Part shown: positions 43,464 through 52,313 of the stretch, in pieces
How the letters are laid out: each line of letters starts with the position of its first letter
Position numbering within the stretch: the first letter of the stretch is position 1
NCBI RefSeq assembly: GCF_039542225.1
Contig: NZ_BAABHS010000027.1
Span: forward strand, 1-64,000
Reading direction: 5' to 3'
DNA length: 64,000 nucleotides
Source of the DNA: Yinghuangia aomiensis
GTDB lineage: Bacteria; Actinomycetota; Actinomycetes; Streptomycetales; Streptomycetaceae
Made by a program: the position numbers and the translations under genes
The notes under the pieces: generated by a model
What the model was told of the DNA's origin: nothing
What the model saw: the letters and a program-made list of their open reading frames with translations, nothing else
Database searches by the model: none

Positions 43464-44453
43464 CTAGGCGTACGAGCCGGCCTCGGCAACAGCTGCCCAC
43501 CAAATGTGCTGCACCGCAAGGGCATCCTGTGCGCGGCGCGCATCGCGCACCGCGGCGAGGTCGGCCCCGTCCACGACGGCGTCCAGCCACCGGATCGTCC
43601 GGATGCTGTGGGACAGCGCCGCGACCGGGTCCTCGCGGAAGGGGAACTGGTCCAGCAACACCGGCTGTTCCCAGCCGATCTCGCGCAGGGCGAGCAGGAA
43701 CTCCAGGGTTTCGAACAGGTGCACCGACGCGACCGGAAGATCGTCGTCCCAGGCGCGCCAGTTGTCGTTCAGCTCTGCGGACACCAATTTGCCGTGTCGG
43801 TGCACCAAATGCAGCGCTTCCGCGGGGCTCTCGCCGGCCATCAGCGAATGGCCGAAGTCGAGAACGATCCCGACGTTGTCCACCCCGGAGGCCGCGATCG
43901 CCAGCAGCGTCTTCGCCGCGTTGCCCAGCGTGATCTGCACGCGCGGTTCCTTGGGCTTGTACTCGATGGCGAACTGCACGTCCGGATGTTCGGCGGCGAG
44001 TTCGCGCACCGTGTCCACCGTCAGATCCCACATCTGTGCATGGTCCACCTGCCCCGGCATGTCGAATCCGTCCTGGCCGGGCCAGAACTTCACATAGCCG
44101 GCGTCCAGTACCCTCGCGACCTCCACCGCCGCGCGCACCCGCTCCTTCGCGGCCTCACGCACCGCAGGGTCGGGATTCGTAAAGGCTCCACGCGCGAACT
44201 GCCGCGTATAGATGTGCGGAGTGACGGCACGGGCTTTGAGCCCGAGGTCGTTCAACTGCACCGCCACGGACTTCGCCGTGGTGGAGTCCTCGACGAACGG
44301 GTGGTTGATGTCGAGGTAGTCCAATCCGTCGACACTCGCTGCCAGCTCCAGCATCTCGGCGGTACTGCGGGCCGGGCCATATCCGTCGGCGGCGTACCGG
44401 TCGACGATCTGACCGAAGGCCCAGATACCGGCTCCGAAGGAGAACTGCGACAT
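43464..44453 (-). CDS. Xylose-isomerase-like TIM-barrel sugar isomerase/epimerase
   Basis: A 329-aa protein starting at ATG 44453 (MSQFSFGAGIWAFGQIVD), with GGAG five bases upstream; GTG 44459 is an alternative. It belongs to the AP_endonuc_2/xylose isomerase-like family. Likely metal ligands are Glu in FAIEYKPKEPRVQI, Asp and His in GIVLDFGHSLMAGES, Asp in VSAELNDNW and Asp in VLLDQFPFREDP. It interconverts an aldose and a ketose (or epimerises). D-apiose isomerase belongs to this kind of fold. It has its own promoter with a TTCATG/CATGAA palindrome and faces ribB. Confidence 0.85.
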   Translation of the reverse strand: MSQFSFGAGIWAFGQIVDRYAADGYGPARSTAEMLELAASVDGLDYLDINHPFVEDSTTAKSVAVQLNDLGLKARAVTPHIYTRQFARGAFTNPDPAVREAAKERVRAAVEVARVLDAGYVKFWPGQDGFDMPGQVDHAQMWDLTVDTVRELAAEHPDVQFAIEYKPKEPRVQITLGNAAKTLLAIAASGVDNVGIVLDFGHSLMAGESPAEALHLVHRHGKLVSAELNDNWRAWDDDLPVASVHLFETLEFLLALREIGWEQPVLLDQFPFREDPVAALSHSIRTIRWLDAVVDGADLAAVRDARRAQDALAVQHIWWAAVAEAGSYA

Positions 44454-44475
44454 GACCACTCCATGTGACTATATA

Positions 44476-44491
44476 TTCATGACTGCATGAA
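44476..44491. promoter_or_regulatory. Palindrome upstream of the sugar isomerase gene
   Basis: TTCATGACTGCATGAA has 6-bp arms and a 4-bp spacer, 23 bp upstream of the isomerase start. Its half-sites resemble those at 41127-41149, suggesting shared SorC control of the isomerase and the transketolase operon. Confidence 0.45.
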
Positions 44492-44580
44492 CATGCACGC
44501 CGATTATGCACTGTCCATGTCATGTGGGGTCGGCCGGCGGTGGGCACGGGTCCTGACTGGACGAAGCGACCGCCGAACGC

Positions 44581-45369
44581 TCAACGCGTGCGGTATTCGG
44601 TACCCCGCGCCGCGAACCGGCGGTTCTGCTCGGCCCAAGGCAGGCTGCCGAGCGCGGTGAGGTGCGGCGCCACCGACAGGGCCTGCGCGCGCGTCATGTC
44701 ACGGGCCGCCCAGACCGCCCGAACCGTGCCTTCGACCGCGTGCGGAGGCTGCTGGGCTATCACCTCGGCAGCCCACTGCGCGGTCTGCCGGAGTTCGGCG
44801 GCCGGGACGACCTGGGAGACCATGCCGATCTCGTACGCCCTCTCGGCCCCGATGCGTTCGGAGCTTCCGAGGAGTGTCAGCCGGGCGACTTCGCCGAGCG
44901 GCATGCGCTGGAGCAGGTGCATGGACTCGAAGCCGGAGACCATGCCGTAGGTCGTGTGCGGGTCGAAGAACGTCGCGTGGTCGGCGGCGATGACGAACTC
45001 GCATTCGCCCAGGAGGTAGAAGGCGGCGCCGCACGCCATGCCGTTGACGGCGACGATGACGGGCTTCCACAGGTCCGAGTACTTCGGCCCGATCTTCGGC
45101 ATCGGGTCCTCGGGCATGTACGGGGAGGTCGGCTGCGCGATCTCCACGCCGCGATCGAGGCCCGTGCAGAAGGCACGGTCGCCGGCGCCGGTGACCACGA
45201 TGACGCGAACCTCGTCGTCGTGGCGCAGCGCGAGCCACAGCTCGTGCAGTTCCTCGATCATCGTCAGGTTGATCGCGTTGTGCCGCTCCGGACGATTCAG
45301 GGTGACCCACGCCACCCCGTCCCGCTGCGTGTATTCGAGCGTGGCGAGGTGGTTGCGGTCGATGTCCAT
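44581..45369 (-). CDS. Enoyl-CoA hydratase/isomerase family protein, copy 1
   Basis: A 262-aa crotonase-fold protein from ATG 45369 (MDIDRNHLATLEYTQR). It has VTLNRPERHNAINLTMIEEL, the oxyanion-hole segments AFCTGLDRGVEIA and GMACGAAFYLLGECEFVIAA, and the C-terminal helix IGAERAYEIGMVSQVVPAAE. It probably hydrates or isomerises an enoyl-CoA intermediate. It is separated from the long operon upstream by a 103-bp gap containing a GAGAGT-N3-GTTCTC palindrome, so it can be expressed separately. Confidence 0.9.
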   Translation of the reverse strand: MDIDRNHLATLEYTQRDGVAWVTLNRPERHNAINLTMIEELHELWLALRHDDEVRVIVVTGAGDRAFCTGLDRGVEIAQPTSPYMPEDPMPKIGPKYSDLWKPVIVAVNGMACGAAFYLLGECEFVIAADHATFFDPHTTYGMVSGFESMHLLQRMPLGEVARLTLLGSSERIGAERAYEIGMVSQVVPAAELRQTAQWAAEVIAQQPPHAVEGTVRAVWAARDMTRAQALSVAPHLTALGSLPWAEQNRRFAARGTEYRTR

Positions 45370-45410
45370 GCACGCTCCCGTACCGGTCGATGACGTCACT
45401 CTGCGAATGC

Positions 45411-45425
45411 GAGAGTATCGTTCTC
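45411..45425. promoter_or_regulatory. Candidate TetR-type palindrome upstream of enoyl-CoA hydratase copy 1
   Basis: GAGAGTATCGTTCTC matches the GAGAAT-N3-ATTCTC palindrome at 10 of 12 arm positions, 42 bp upstream of the start codon. Confidence 0.45.
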
Positions 45426-45472
45426 GCCATTCAAGAGGAATACATGCCAACCGTTGCGGGAGCGAATCCCGT

Positions 45473-46243
45473 TCAGACCGTGTAGCCGCCGTCCACGTCC
45501 AGACACTGCCCCGTGACGAACCCCGCGCGGTCCGAGGCCAGGAAGGCGACCGCCTCGGCCACGTCGACCGCATCACCGAAGCGGCGCAGCGGGATGTTGC
45601 GCACCGTCACCGCGAGCGCGGCCTCGTCGAGTTCACCGGTCTGGATCAGGCGGCCGCCGATGCCGTCGGTCAGCATTCCGGGGCCGACGCAGTTCACCCG
45701 GACGCCGAAGCGCCCTTCCTCCGCGGCCAGAGCCCGCGCGACCGCTTCCACCGCGCCTTTGACGCCCGCGGACAGCCCGTCGCGGACCGGGAAGCGACGG
45801 GTGGCCGCCGTGGTGACGGCCACGATGCTGCCGTGCGCCCGCCGCAGTTCGGGGAGCACGGCGTGGGCGAGATTGAAGAAGGCAGCCGCATCCGCATTCA
45901 ACTGCTCGCGGTAGCGCTTCGGTTCGACGCGGCTCAGGTGGATCATCGGCACATGCGGGCCCGCGGCATAGACCACGGTGTGGATGCCGCCAAATGCCGC
46001 GGCGATCTCCGCCACGGTGTCGGCGGTTGCCTGAGCATCGCCCAGGTCCAAGCTGTAGGACGAGGCTTTGCGGCCCAGTTCGCGGATCTCGCCGACCAGG
46101 GATTCGGCCGCTTCCGTGTTGGCGCGGTAGGTGAAGGCGACATCGCTGCCACGCCGCGAGAGAAGGCGGACGACTGCCGCACCTATGCCTCCCGTGCCGC
46201 CTGCGACGAGTGCGGCGCCTGTCTTCCCGGAGAAGTCCTGCAT
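45473..46243 (-). CDS. SDR-family protein with altered catalytic residues
   Basis: A 256-aa Rossmann-fold SDR: cofactor motif AGGTGGIGAAVVRLLSRRG, VVYAAGPHV instead of NNAG, C-terminal FVTGQCLDVDGGYTV. In the active-site region SIVAVTTAATRRFPVRDG is followed by LSAGVKGAVEAVARAL. Aligning the Lys with YxxxK puts Ser where the catalytic Tyr belongs, and Thr at the usual Ser. It may bind cofactor without normal oxidoreductase chemistry, or use a different mechanism. Last gene of the long acyl-CoA operon, 9 bp after the dehydrogenase stop. Confidence 0.85.
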   Translation of the reverse strand: MQDFSGKTGAALVAGGTGGIGAAVVRLLSRRGSDVAFTYRANTEAAESLVGEIRELGRKASSYSLDLGDAQATADTVAEIAAAFGGIHTVVYAAGPHVPMIHLSRVEPKRYREQLNADAAAFFNLAHAVLPELRRAHGSIVAVTTAATRRFPVRDGLSAGVKGAVEAVARALAAEEGRFGVRVNCVGPGMLTDGIGGRLIQTGELDEAALAVTVRNIPLRRFGDAVDVAEAVAFLASDRAGFVTGQCLDVDGGYTV

Positions 46244-46252
46244 CGATGTTCC

Positions 46253-47401
46253 TTACAGTCCCAAGGACTTCGCGATGATGACCTTCATGACCTCGCTCGT
46301 TCCGCCGTAGATGCGGGCGACCCGGGCGTCGGTGAATAGGCGGGCGATCGGGTACTCCATCATGTAGCCGTATCCGCCGAAGAGCTGAAGGCAGCGGTCG
46401 ACCGCGCGGGCCTGCACCTCGGTGCAGAACAGTTTCGTCTTGGCAGCGTCGGCGCTCGACAGTTCGCCGTCGACCAGTTCGACGACGGCGCGGTCGAGCA
46501 TGGTCTGCGCGGCCTCGATCTCGGCGGCGACCGCGGCCAGTTCGAACTTCGTGTTCTGGAAGGACGCCACCGGCGTGCCGAAGGCCTTCCGTTCCTTCAC
46601 GTAGGCGATGGTCGCGTCCAGGGCGGCCCGCGCCTGCGCCACCGAGCCCACCGCCACCGTCAGCCGCTCCTGCGACAGGTTGTGGCCGAGGTATCCGAAG
46701 GCTGCGCCTTCCTGACCGAGACGGTTCGCCACCGGAACCCGGACATCGTCGAATGCCAGCTCGACCGTGTCCTGGACCTTGTTGCCCATCTTGTCCAGCA
46801 CACGGCCGCGGGTGAACCCGGGCATGCCGTCCTCGACCACGAGCAAGGTGAGTCCGGCGCGGCGGTTGTCCGGGTCCTTCGAAGTGCGGGCCACCACGAT
46901 CACCAGATCCGCCAGCAGTCCGCCGGTGATGAAGGTCTTCGCACCGTTGAGAACGTAATGGTCGCCGTCCCGCACCGCGGTCGTGCGGATGCCCGCGAGG
47001 TCCGATCCGGTGCCCGGCTCGGTCATCGCGATAGCGGTGAGCAGGGTGCCCGCGGCCAGGCCGGGGAACCAGCGCGCCCGTTGCTCCGAGTCGGCGTACT
47101 CGAGGAAGTACGGGTGGATGACGTCCAGTTGGGTGCGCACCGTGCTCATCGTGACCAGGGCACGGGCGGCCTCTTCCTGGAGGACCACGTTGTAGCGGTA
47201 GTCGCGTTGCCCCGCTCCCCCGTATTCCTCCGGGATGGCGATCCCGAACACACCGATGGCGCCCAGCATTTCGAAGACCGAGCGCGGGGTGCGCCCGGCG
47301 TGTTCCCAGTCGGAGTAGTAGGGGGCGATCTCCTTGGCCACGAAGTCGCGGACAAGTCCGCGGAAGGCTTCGTGGTCCTCGGTGAAGAGCGTTCTGCGCA
47401 C
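46253..47401 (-). CDS. Acyl-CoA dehydrogenase
   Basis: A 382-aa flavoprotein: LFTEDHEAFRGLVRDFVAKE, IAMTEPGTGSDLAGIRTTA (substrate/FAD loop), LNGAKTFITGG, RLTVAVGSVAQARAALDATI and the C-terminal RCLQLFGGYGYMMEYPIAR with IYGGTSEVMKVIIAKSLGL. Length and motifs are those of standard medium-chain-type enzymes. It oxidises an acyl-CoA to the 2-enoyl-CoA. It sits 12 bp after the thiolase gene in the long operon. Confidence 0.93.
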   Translation of the reverse strand: MRRTLFTEDHEAFRGLVRDFVAKEIAPYYSDWEHAGRTPRSVFEMLGAIGVFGIAIPEEYGGAGQRDYRYNVVLQEEAARALVTMSTVRTQLDVIHPYFLEYADSEQRARWFPGLAAGTLLTAIAMTEPGTGSDLAGIRTTAVRDGDHYVLNGAKTFITGGLLADLVIVVARTSKDPDNRRAGLTLLVVEDGMPGFTRGRVLDKMGNKVQDTVELAFDDVRVPVANRLGQEGAAFGYLGHNLSQERLTVAVGSVAQARAALDATIAYVKERKAFGTPVASFQNTKFELAAVAAEIEAAQTMLDRAVVELVDGELSSADAAKTKLFCTEVQARAVDRCLQLFGGYGYMMEYPIARLFTDARVARIYGGTSEVMKVIIAKSLGL

Positions 47402-47413
47402 GGCGATCCTCCG

Positions 47414-48559
47414 TCAGGACACGAGTTCGACGAGGGTGGCGTTGGCGGTGCCGCCGCCCTCGCACATGGTCTGCAGGCCATAGCGGATGCCGCGGTCCCG
47501 CATGTGGTGGATCATGCGGGTCATGAGCACGGCGCCGGATGCGCCCAGCGGGTGGCCGAGCGCGATGGCACCCCCGAGCGGATTGACCAGCGTGGGGTCG
47601 GCACCCGTCTCGGCCAGCCAGGCCATCGGGACCGACGCGAAGGCTTCGTTCACCTCGAAGACGCCGACGTCGGCCAGTGCCACGCCGGCTCGCCGCAGGA
47701 CCTTCTCGGTCGCCGGGATCGGCCCGGTAAGCATGAGCACAGGGTCGGATCCGGTGACCGCGCCCGAGTGGAACCGCACGATCGGCGCGAGTCCGAGGGA
47801 GTGCGCCTTCTCCGGCGTCGTGACCAGCAGCGCGGCCGCACCGTCGGAGATCTGCGAGGAGTTGCCCGCGTGGATGACGCCGTCGTCCTGGAACGACGGC
47901 TTCAGTCCCGCCAGGGACTCGACGCTCGTCCCGCGGCGAATGCCCTCGTCCGCGGAGACCAGGGTCTCTCCGGTCGCGACCGGCACGATCTGCGCGGCGA
48001 ACGCACCGCCGTCCTGCGCGGCCGCGGCCCGTTCGTGCGACCGCGCGGCGTACTCGTCCAACCGGGTCCGGGTGAGTCCCCACTTGGTGGCGATCAACTC
48101 GGCCGAAATCCCCTGGTTGAAGGAGAAGCCGTCGTAGCGGGCGAGTGCCTTCGGCCCGAAGGGGACGCCGCCGGCGCGTGCCGCCCCCAGGGGGACGCGG
48201 CTCATCACTTCGACGCCGCCTGCCACCACGACGTCCTGCTGTCCGGACATCACCGCGAAGACGGCGAAGTCCAAGGCCTGCTGGCTCGACCCGCAGGCAC
48301 GGTTCACCGTGCTGCCGGGAACGGTCTCGGGCCAGCCCGCGGCCAGGACGGCGTACCGGCCGATGTTGGCGGATTGGTCGCCGACCTGTCCCACACAGCC
48401 CCACACCACGTCGTCGACGATCGCGGGGTCGATAGCGGTGCGCTCGACGAGCGCGTTGAGGACCACGGCGGAGAGATCCGCGGCGTGCACCCCGGCCAGT
48501 CCCCCGTTGCGTTTGCCGACGGGCGTACGGACGGCCTCGACGATCACTGCTTCACGCAT
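47414..48559 (-). CDS. Thiolase (acetyl-CoA C-acyltransferase)
   Basis: A 381-aa thiolase with all three catalytic elements: nucleophilic Cys in TVNRACGSSQQALDF, His in NPLGGAIALGHPLGASGAVL and the second Cys in TMCEGGGTANATL. It cleaves 3-ketoacyl-CoA thiolytically, releasing acetyl- or propionyl-CoA. ATG 48559 overlaps the end of the upstream hydratase gene by 8 bp, so it is co-translated in the operon. Confidence 0.94.
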   Translation of the reverse strand: MREAVIVEAVRTPVGKRNGGLAGVHAADLSAVVLNALVERTAIDPAIVDDVVWGCVGQVGDQSANIGRYAVLAAGWPETVPGSTVNRACGSSQQALDFAVFAVMSGQQDVVVAGGVEVMSRVPLGAARAGGVPFGPKALARYDGFSFNQGISAELIATKWGLTRTRLDEYAARSHERAAAAQDGGAFAAQIVPVATGETLVSADEGIRRGTSVESLAGLKPSFQDDGVIHAGNSSQISDGAAALLVTTPEKAHSLGLAPIVRFHSGAVTGSDPVLMLTGPIPATEKVLRRAGVALADVGVFEVNEAFASVPMAWLAETGADPTLVNPLGGAIALGHPLGASGAVLMTRMIHHMRDRGIRYGLQTMCEGGGTANATLVELVS

Positions 48560-49412
48560 GTTTGTGTCTCTCCAACTCCGACGGGACGGTCCGGCTCGGC
48601 CGTGGTCCACCCGGCACGGCCCAGCGGCCGGTGAATCGCGGCCGGCGCTTCTCGGTGAAGGCCGCGTATGCCTCCTGGGTGTCCGCCGTGGCGAAATTGA
48701 CGGTCTGGGCGCGGGATTCCGCGGCGAGGGCGTCGCGCATCGTGCGGTCGACGGATTCGTGGAGGAGCGCCTTGGTCTGCGCGAGCGCGATCGGCGGCCC
48801 GTCCGCGAGACGTCCGGCGAGGTCCGCCACGAAAGCGTCGATCTCATCCGCCGACACCACCCAGGTCACCAAGTTCAGGTCCCACGCTTCGTCCGCGTCG
48901 ATGGTTTCGGCGAGGAGGGCGAGCCGTTTGGCTTGCTGCAGGCCGACGAGCCTGGGCAGCAGCCACGAGCCGCCGCAGTCGACGGACAGTCCGCGGCGGG
49001 CGAATACCTGCGAGAACGTCGACTCGGGTGTGGCGACCACCAAGTCGCAGCCGAGCGCGAGGTTCCAGCCCGCGCCCATCGCCGCGCCGTTCACCTTGGC
49101 CACCGTCGGCACCGGGAGTTCGTGGAGGGCCAGGGCGACATCCGACAACGCGCGGAGCCCGTGCAGCGGATGTGTTCCGTCCGCCGGCCGCGAGATGTCC
49201 GCGTCGACCACGTCGGCCCCCGAGCAGAACGCGCCCGGTGCTCCGGTGAGCACCAGCGCGCGCACCCGCCGGTCGCGGGCCGCCTCCGCGAGAGCCTCCC
49301 GAAGCGCGGCCCACAGTTCACCGTTGATCGCATTGCGCCGGTGCGGACGGTTGAGGGTGAGGGTCCGGATACCGTCCTGGTCGTCGCAGAGGAGTACGGA
49401 GTCGTCGGTCAT
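48552..49412 (-). CDS. Enoyl-CoA hydratase/isomerase family protein, copy 2
   Basis: A 286-aa crotonase: LTLNRPHRRNAINGELW, AFCSGADVVDADI and NGAAMGAGWNLALGCDLVVA (oxyanion hole), FARRGLSVDCGGSWLLPRLV and a C-terminal FTEKRRPRFTGRW as in actinomycete EchA proteins. It probably hydrates a 2-enoyl-CoA in the same pathway as its operon neighbours. Starts in an ATGA overlap with the CoA-transferase gene. Confidence 0.92.
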   Translation of the reverse strand: MTDDSVLLCDDQDGIRTLTLNRPHRRNAINGELWAALREALAEAARDRRVRALVLTGAPGAFCSGADVVDADISRPADGTHPLHGLRALSDVALALHELPVPTVAKVNGAAMGAGWNLALGCDLVVATPESTFSQVFARRGLSVDCGGSWLLPRLVGLQQAKRLALLAETIDADEAWDLNLVTWVVSADEIDAFVADLAGRLADGPPIALAQTKALLHESVDRTMRDALAAESRAQTVNFATADTQEAYAAFTEKRRPRFTGRWAVPGGPRPSRTVPSELERHKHA

Positions 49413-50689
49413 GTGCGGTCTTCCCCTCCCGCAAGGCCCACGGTTCCCTTGGCCCGCAGTGCGGCGATCTCGTCGGCGTCGAGACCGAGTTCGGCGAGAA
49501 CGGCGCCGGTGTCCTGGCCGAGTGCGGGAACGGCTCCCATCGGTTGCTCGAATCCCCGGATGACGGGAGGCGGCAGCAGCGCGGGGACGGTCGAGCCCGG
49601 GATCTCGATGTCCCGCCAGCGGTCGCGCGCCTTCAGGTGCGGATGCGCGACGACGTCGGACGGCGTGTTGTAGCGGGAGTTCCCGATCCCGGCCGCATCC
49701 GCGGCCTCCTGTATGCCTGCGAGTTCGTGGCGCGCACACCAGGCGCCGATCGCCTCGTCCAGCAGGGGACGGTGCCGCACGCGTCCCGGGTTCGTCTCGA
49801 ACCGCGGGTCCTCGGCCAGGTCGGGGCGGTCGATGAGGTCACGGGCGAGGCGCTGCCACTCACGGTCGTTCGTGGTGCCGAGCACGACAGTGTGGGCATC
49901 GGCGGTGCGGTAGGCGCCATACGGGGCCACCGCGGGCGAGCTCATGCCCAACGGCTGTTGGTCGATGCCGGAGTGCCGGGTGTACGTGAGGGCGTAGCCC
50001 ATCAGTTCCGCCATCGTGTCGAACATGCTCACCGAGACCGCGCCGCCGGTCGACTCGGTGCGGTCGCCGCGGCCGTTGCCCACCAGCATGGCCATGATCG
50101 AGAGGGCCGCGTACAGCCCTGTGCACACGTCCGCCATCGGCGGGCCGGGTTTGGCAGGCTCGCCGGGGCGCCCGGTGATGGCGCAGGCTCCCGATTCCGC
50201 CTGCACCAACAGGTCGTAGGCGCGCTTGTGCGAGAGCGGCCCGCCGGGCCCATAGCCGTCGATCTCGACGGCGATCAGGTCCGGGTGGCGTGCGGCCAGG
50301 TCATCAGGTGCGATGCCGAGCTTCGCGGTCGCGCCGGGGGCGAGATTGGACACCAGGACGTCGGCCCGGGCCAGCAGGCGATGGAGGACCGCCATGCCGG
50401 CGGGATCTTTGAGATCGATCGCCACCGACTCCTTGCCCCGGTTGAGCCAGACGAAGTGCGCCGCCTGCCCGTCCACGACGTCGTCGTAGGAGCGGGCGAA
50501 GTCGCCGCCGTCCGGGTTCTCGACCTTGACGATGCGCGCGCCGAAGTCGCCGAGTGTGCGGGTGCACATCGGTGCCGACACCGCTTGTTCCAGCGTCACG
50601 ACGGTCACGCCGGCCAGCGGCCCGGTCCCCTTGCCCGCCGACGTCCCGGGGGTACCGCTGCGGCCGTGCCGCTCCTGCCGCCCCGTCAT
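49409..50689 (-). CDS. CaiB/BaiF-type (family III) CoA transferase
   Basis: A 426-aa protein: PLAGVTVVTLEQAVSAPMCT, RTLGDFGARIVKVENPDGGD, VWLNRGKESVAIDLKDPAG, and the catalytic Asp in GPPMADVCTGLYAALSIMAM. Family III enzymes move CoA between acids, or in steroid and branched-acid routes help racemise or activate side-chain acids. An N-terminal 20-residue Gly/Arg-rich tail precedes the domain. Its ATG overlaps the stop of the acyl-CoA ligase gene (ATGA). Confidence 0.92.
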   Translation of the reverse strand: MTGRQERHGRSGTPGTSAGKGTGPLAGVTVVTLEQAVSAPMCTRTLGDFGARIVKVENPDGGDFARSYDDVVDGQAAHFVWLNRGKESVAIDLKDPAGMAVLHRLLARADVLVSNLAPGATAKLGIAPDDLAARHPDLIAVEIDGYGPGGPLSHKRAYDLLVQAESGACAITGRPGEPAKPGPPMADVCTGLYAALSIMAMLVGNGRGDRTESTGGAVSVSMFDTMAELMGYALTYTRHSGIDQQPLGMSSPAVAPYGAYRTADAHTVVLGTTNDREWQRLARDLIDRPDLAEDPRFETNPGRVRHRPLLDEAIGAWCARHELAGIQEAADAAGIGNSRYNTPSDVVAHPHLKARDRWRDIEIPGSTVPALLPPPVIRGFEQPMGAVPALGQDTGAVLAELGLDADEIAALRAKGTVGLAGGEDRT

Positions 50690-52284
50690 CGGTCCGTCGG
50701 CGCGAACCGCGCCCGGAGTTCGTGCTTGAGCACCTTCTGGCTGGCATTGCGCGGCAGCTGCTCGACGACCCGGACGTACCGCGGGACCTTGAAGTTGGCC
50801 ATATGGTCGCGGGCCCAGGCGACGAGGTCGGCTTCGACGACGTCGTGGCCGGGCTTCGGAATGATGTAGGCGCAGCCCACCTCGCCGAGCCGCGTGTCGG
50901 GGACCCCGACGACGGCGGCATGCGCGACCGGCGGATACTCCAGCAGGAGCCTCTCGATCTCGGCCGGGTAGGCGTTGAAGCCGCCGACGATGAACATTTC
51001 CTTCTTGCGGTCGACGATGGCCAGGTTGCCCGCCGCGTCGAATTGTCCGACGTCGCCGGTATGCAGCCATCCGAAGGGGTCGACGGTCTCGGCAGTGGCC
51101 TCCGGGTCGTCCCAGTACCCGCGGGTGACGTTGAAGCCGCGCACGAGGATCTCCCCTGCCTGCCCGGCCGGGAGGTCGTTCCCGTCGTCGTCGGCGATCC
51201 GGACCTCCACGCCGGGGATCGGCCGGCCGGTGGTGCGTGCCACGGTCTCTGCCGTATCGCCGAGTCGAGTGGTGGTCACCAGCGCGGTGGACTCGGTGAG
51301 CCCGTAGGCGCTCATGACGATGTCGAAGCCGAGTTCGGTCTTCATGGCGTGGATGAGCGTCTCGGGAATGGTGGTGCCGCCGGTCATGGACACGCGCAGC
51401 GAGGACACGTCCGTGTTGGGCCGGTCGGGATGGTCGACGAGGTCCTGGAAGATCGTGGGCGGCCCGAGCATGATGCTCACGCGTTCCCGCGCGATGACGT
51501 CCAGGGCTTCGCCGGCGTCGAAGACCCGCATCGGGACGACGGTGACGCCGTGGATGAAGGACGCAAGCCACCCGGCCTTGTAGCCGAAGCAGTGGAAGAA
51601 CGGCGGGACGACGAGGAAGGTGTCCTTCGGCCCGAAGGTGTACTCCTCGGCCATCCAGCCATAGGCACGCAGCGATTGGCCGTGGGTGAGGGTGACGCCC
51701 TTGGGATGGCCCGTCGTTCCGGACGTGAAGATGATGTCGGCGACGCTGTCGGGTGTCGCCTGGTCGATGGCGTCGTGCGCCGTGCTGGTGTCGATTCCGT
51801 GCCCGCCGGCCAGGAAGTCCGGCCAGGACAGGTCGGCGGCGCCCTGCGGCCCGAGCACGGACACGGTCTTGCCGAGCGCGCGCAGGTCGGGGGCGTGCCT
51901 CTTCAATTCGGCGATGTAGTCGTTGCCGAGGAATGACGACGCGAAGACGGCGCGCGCCTGGCACTTGTCCAGGATGTACGCCTGTTCCTGCGCCTTGAAC
52001 CGGGTGTTGAGCGGCACGACGATGCCGCCCGCGCCTTGGATGCCGAGTGCCGCGACGATCCACTCGGCGGAGTTCGGTGCGCACAGGCCGACCCGGTCCC
52101 CGGGCTGGATCCCGAGGGCGAGCGCGGCTTTGACGCTCCGGAGCATCTGCTGTTCCAGCTCCCGGAAGCTCCAGCGGGAGTTGCCGTCGACGAGGGCGGG
52201 AGCGTCGCCGAAGCGTGCGGCGGCCACCCGGACGACGTCGGGGATGCTCGCGTACTCGTGGTCGTATCGCATCGGGGAATCCAT
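50686..52284 (-). CDS. Acyl-CoA synthetase (AMP-forming, FadD-like)
   Basis: About 532 aa from ATG 52284 (MDSPMRYDHEYASIPD) or 528 from ATG 52272; no clear ribosome site decides. ANL-superfamily motifs: DIIFTSGTTGHPKGVTLTHG (P-loop), SAYGLTESTALVTTT, GWLHTGDVGQFDAAG (hinge), and the Lys in PRNASQKVLKHELR. It activates a carboxylic acid to its CoA ester via an acyl-adenylate, which would feed the dehydrogenases and hydratases around it. The acid cannot be named from sequence. Confidence 0.93.
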   Translation of the reverse strand: MDSPMRYDHEYASIPDVVRVAAARFGDAPALVDGNSRWSFRELEQQMLRSVKAALALGIQPGDRVGLCAPNSAEWIVAALGIQGAGGIVVPLNTRFKAQEQAYILDKCQARAVFASSFLGNDYIAELKRHAPDLRALGKTVSVLGPQGAADLSWPDFLAGGHGIDTSTAHDAIDQATPDSVADIIFTSGTTGHPKGVTLTHGQSLRAYGWMAEEYTFGPKDTFLVVPPFFHCFGYKAGWLASFIHGVTVVPMRVFDAGEALDVIARERVSIMLGPPTIFQDLVDHPDRPNTDVSSLRVSMTGGTTIPETLIHAMKTELGFDIVMSAYGLTESTALVTTTRLGDTAETVARTTGRPIPGVEVRIADDDGNDLPAGQAGEILVRGFNVTRGYWDDPEATAETVDPFGWLHTGDVGQFDAAGNLAIVDRKKEMFIVGGFNAYPAEIERLLLEYPPVAHAAVVGVPDTRLGEVGCAYIIPKPGHDVVEADLVAWARDHMANFKVPRYVRVVEQLPRNASQKVLKHELRARFAPTDR

Positions 52285-52313
52285 TCGGGGGCTCGGCGCG
52301 GGCCGGAGACGGC

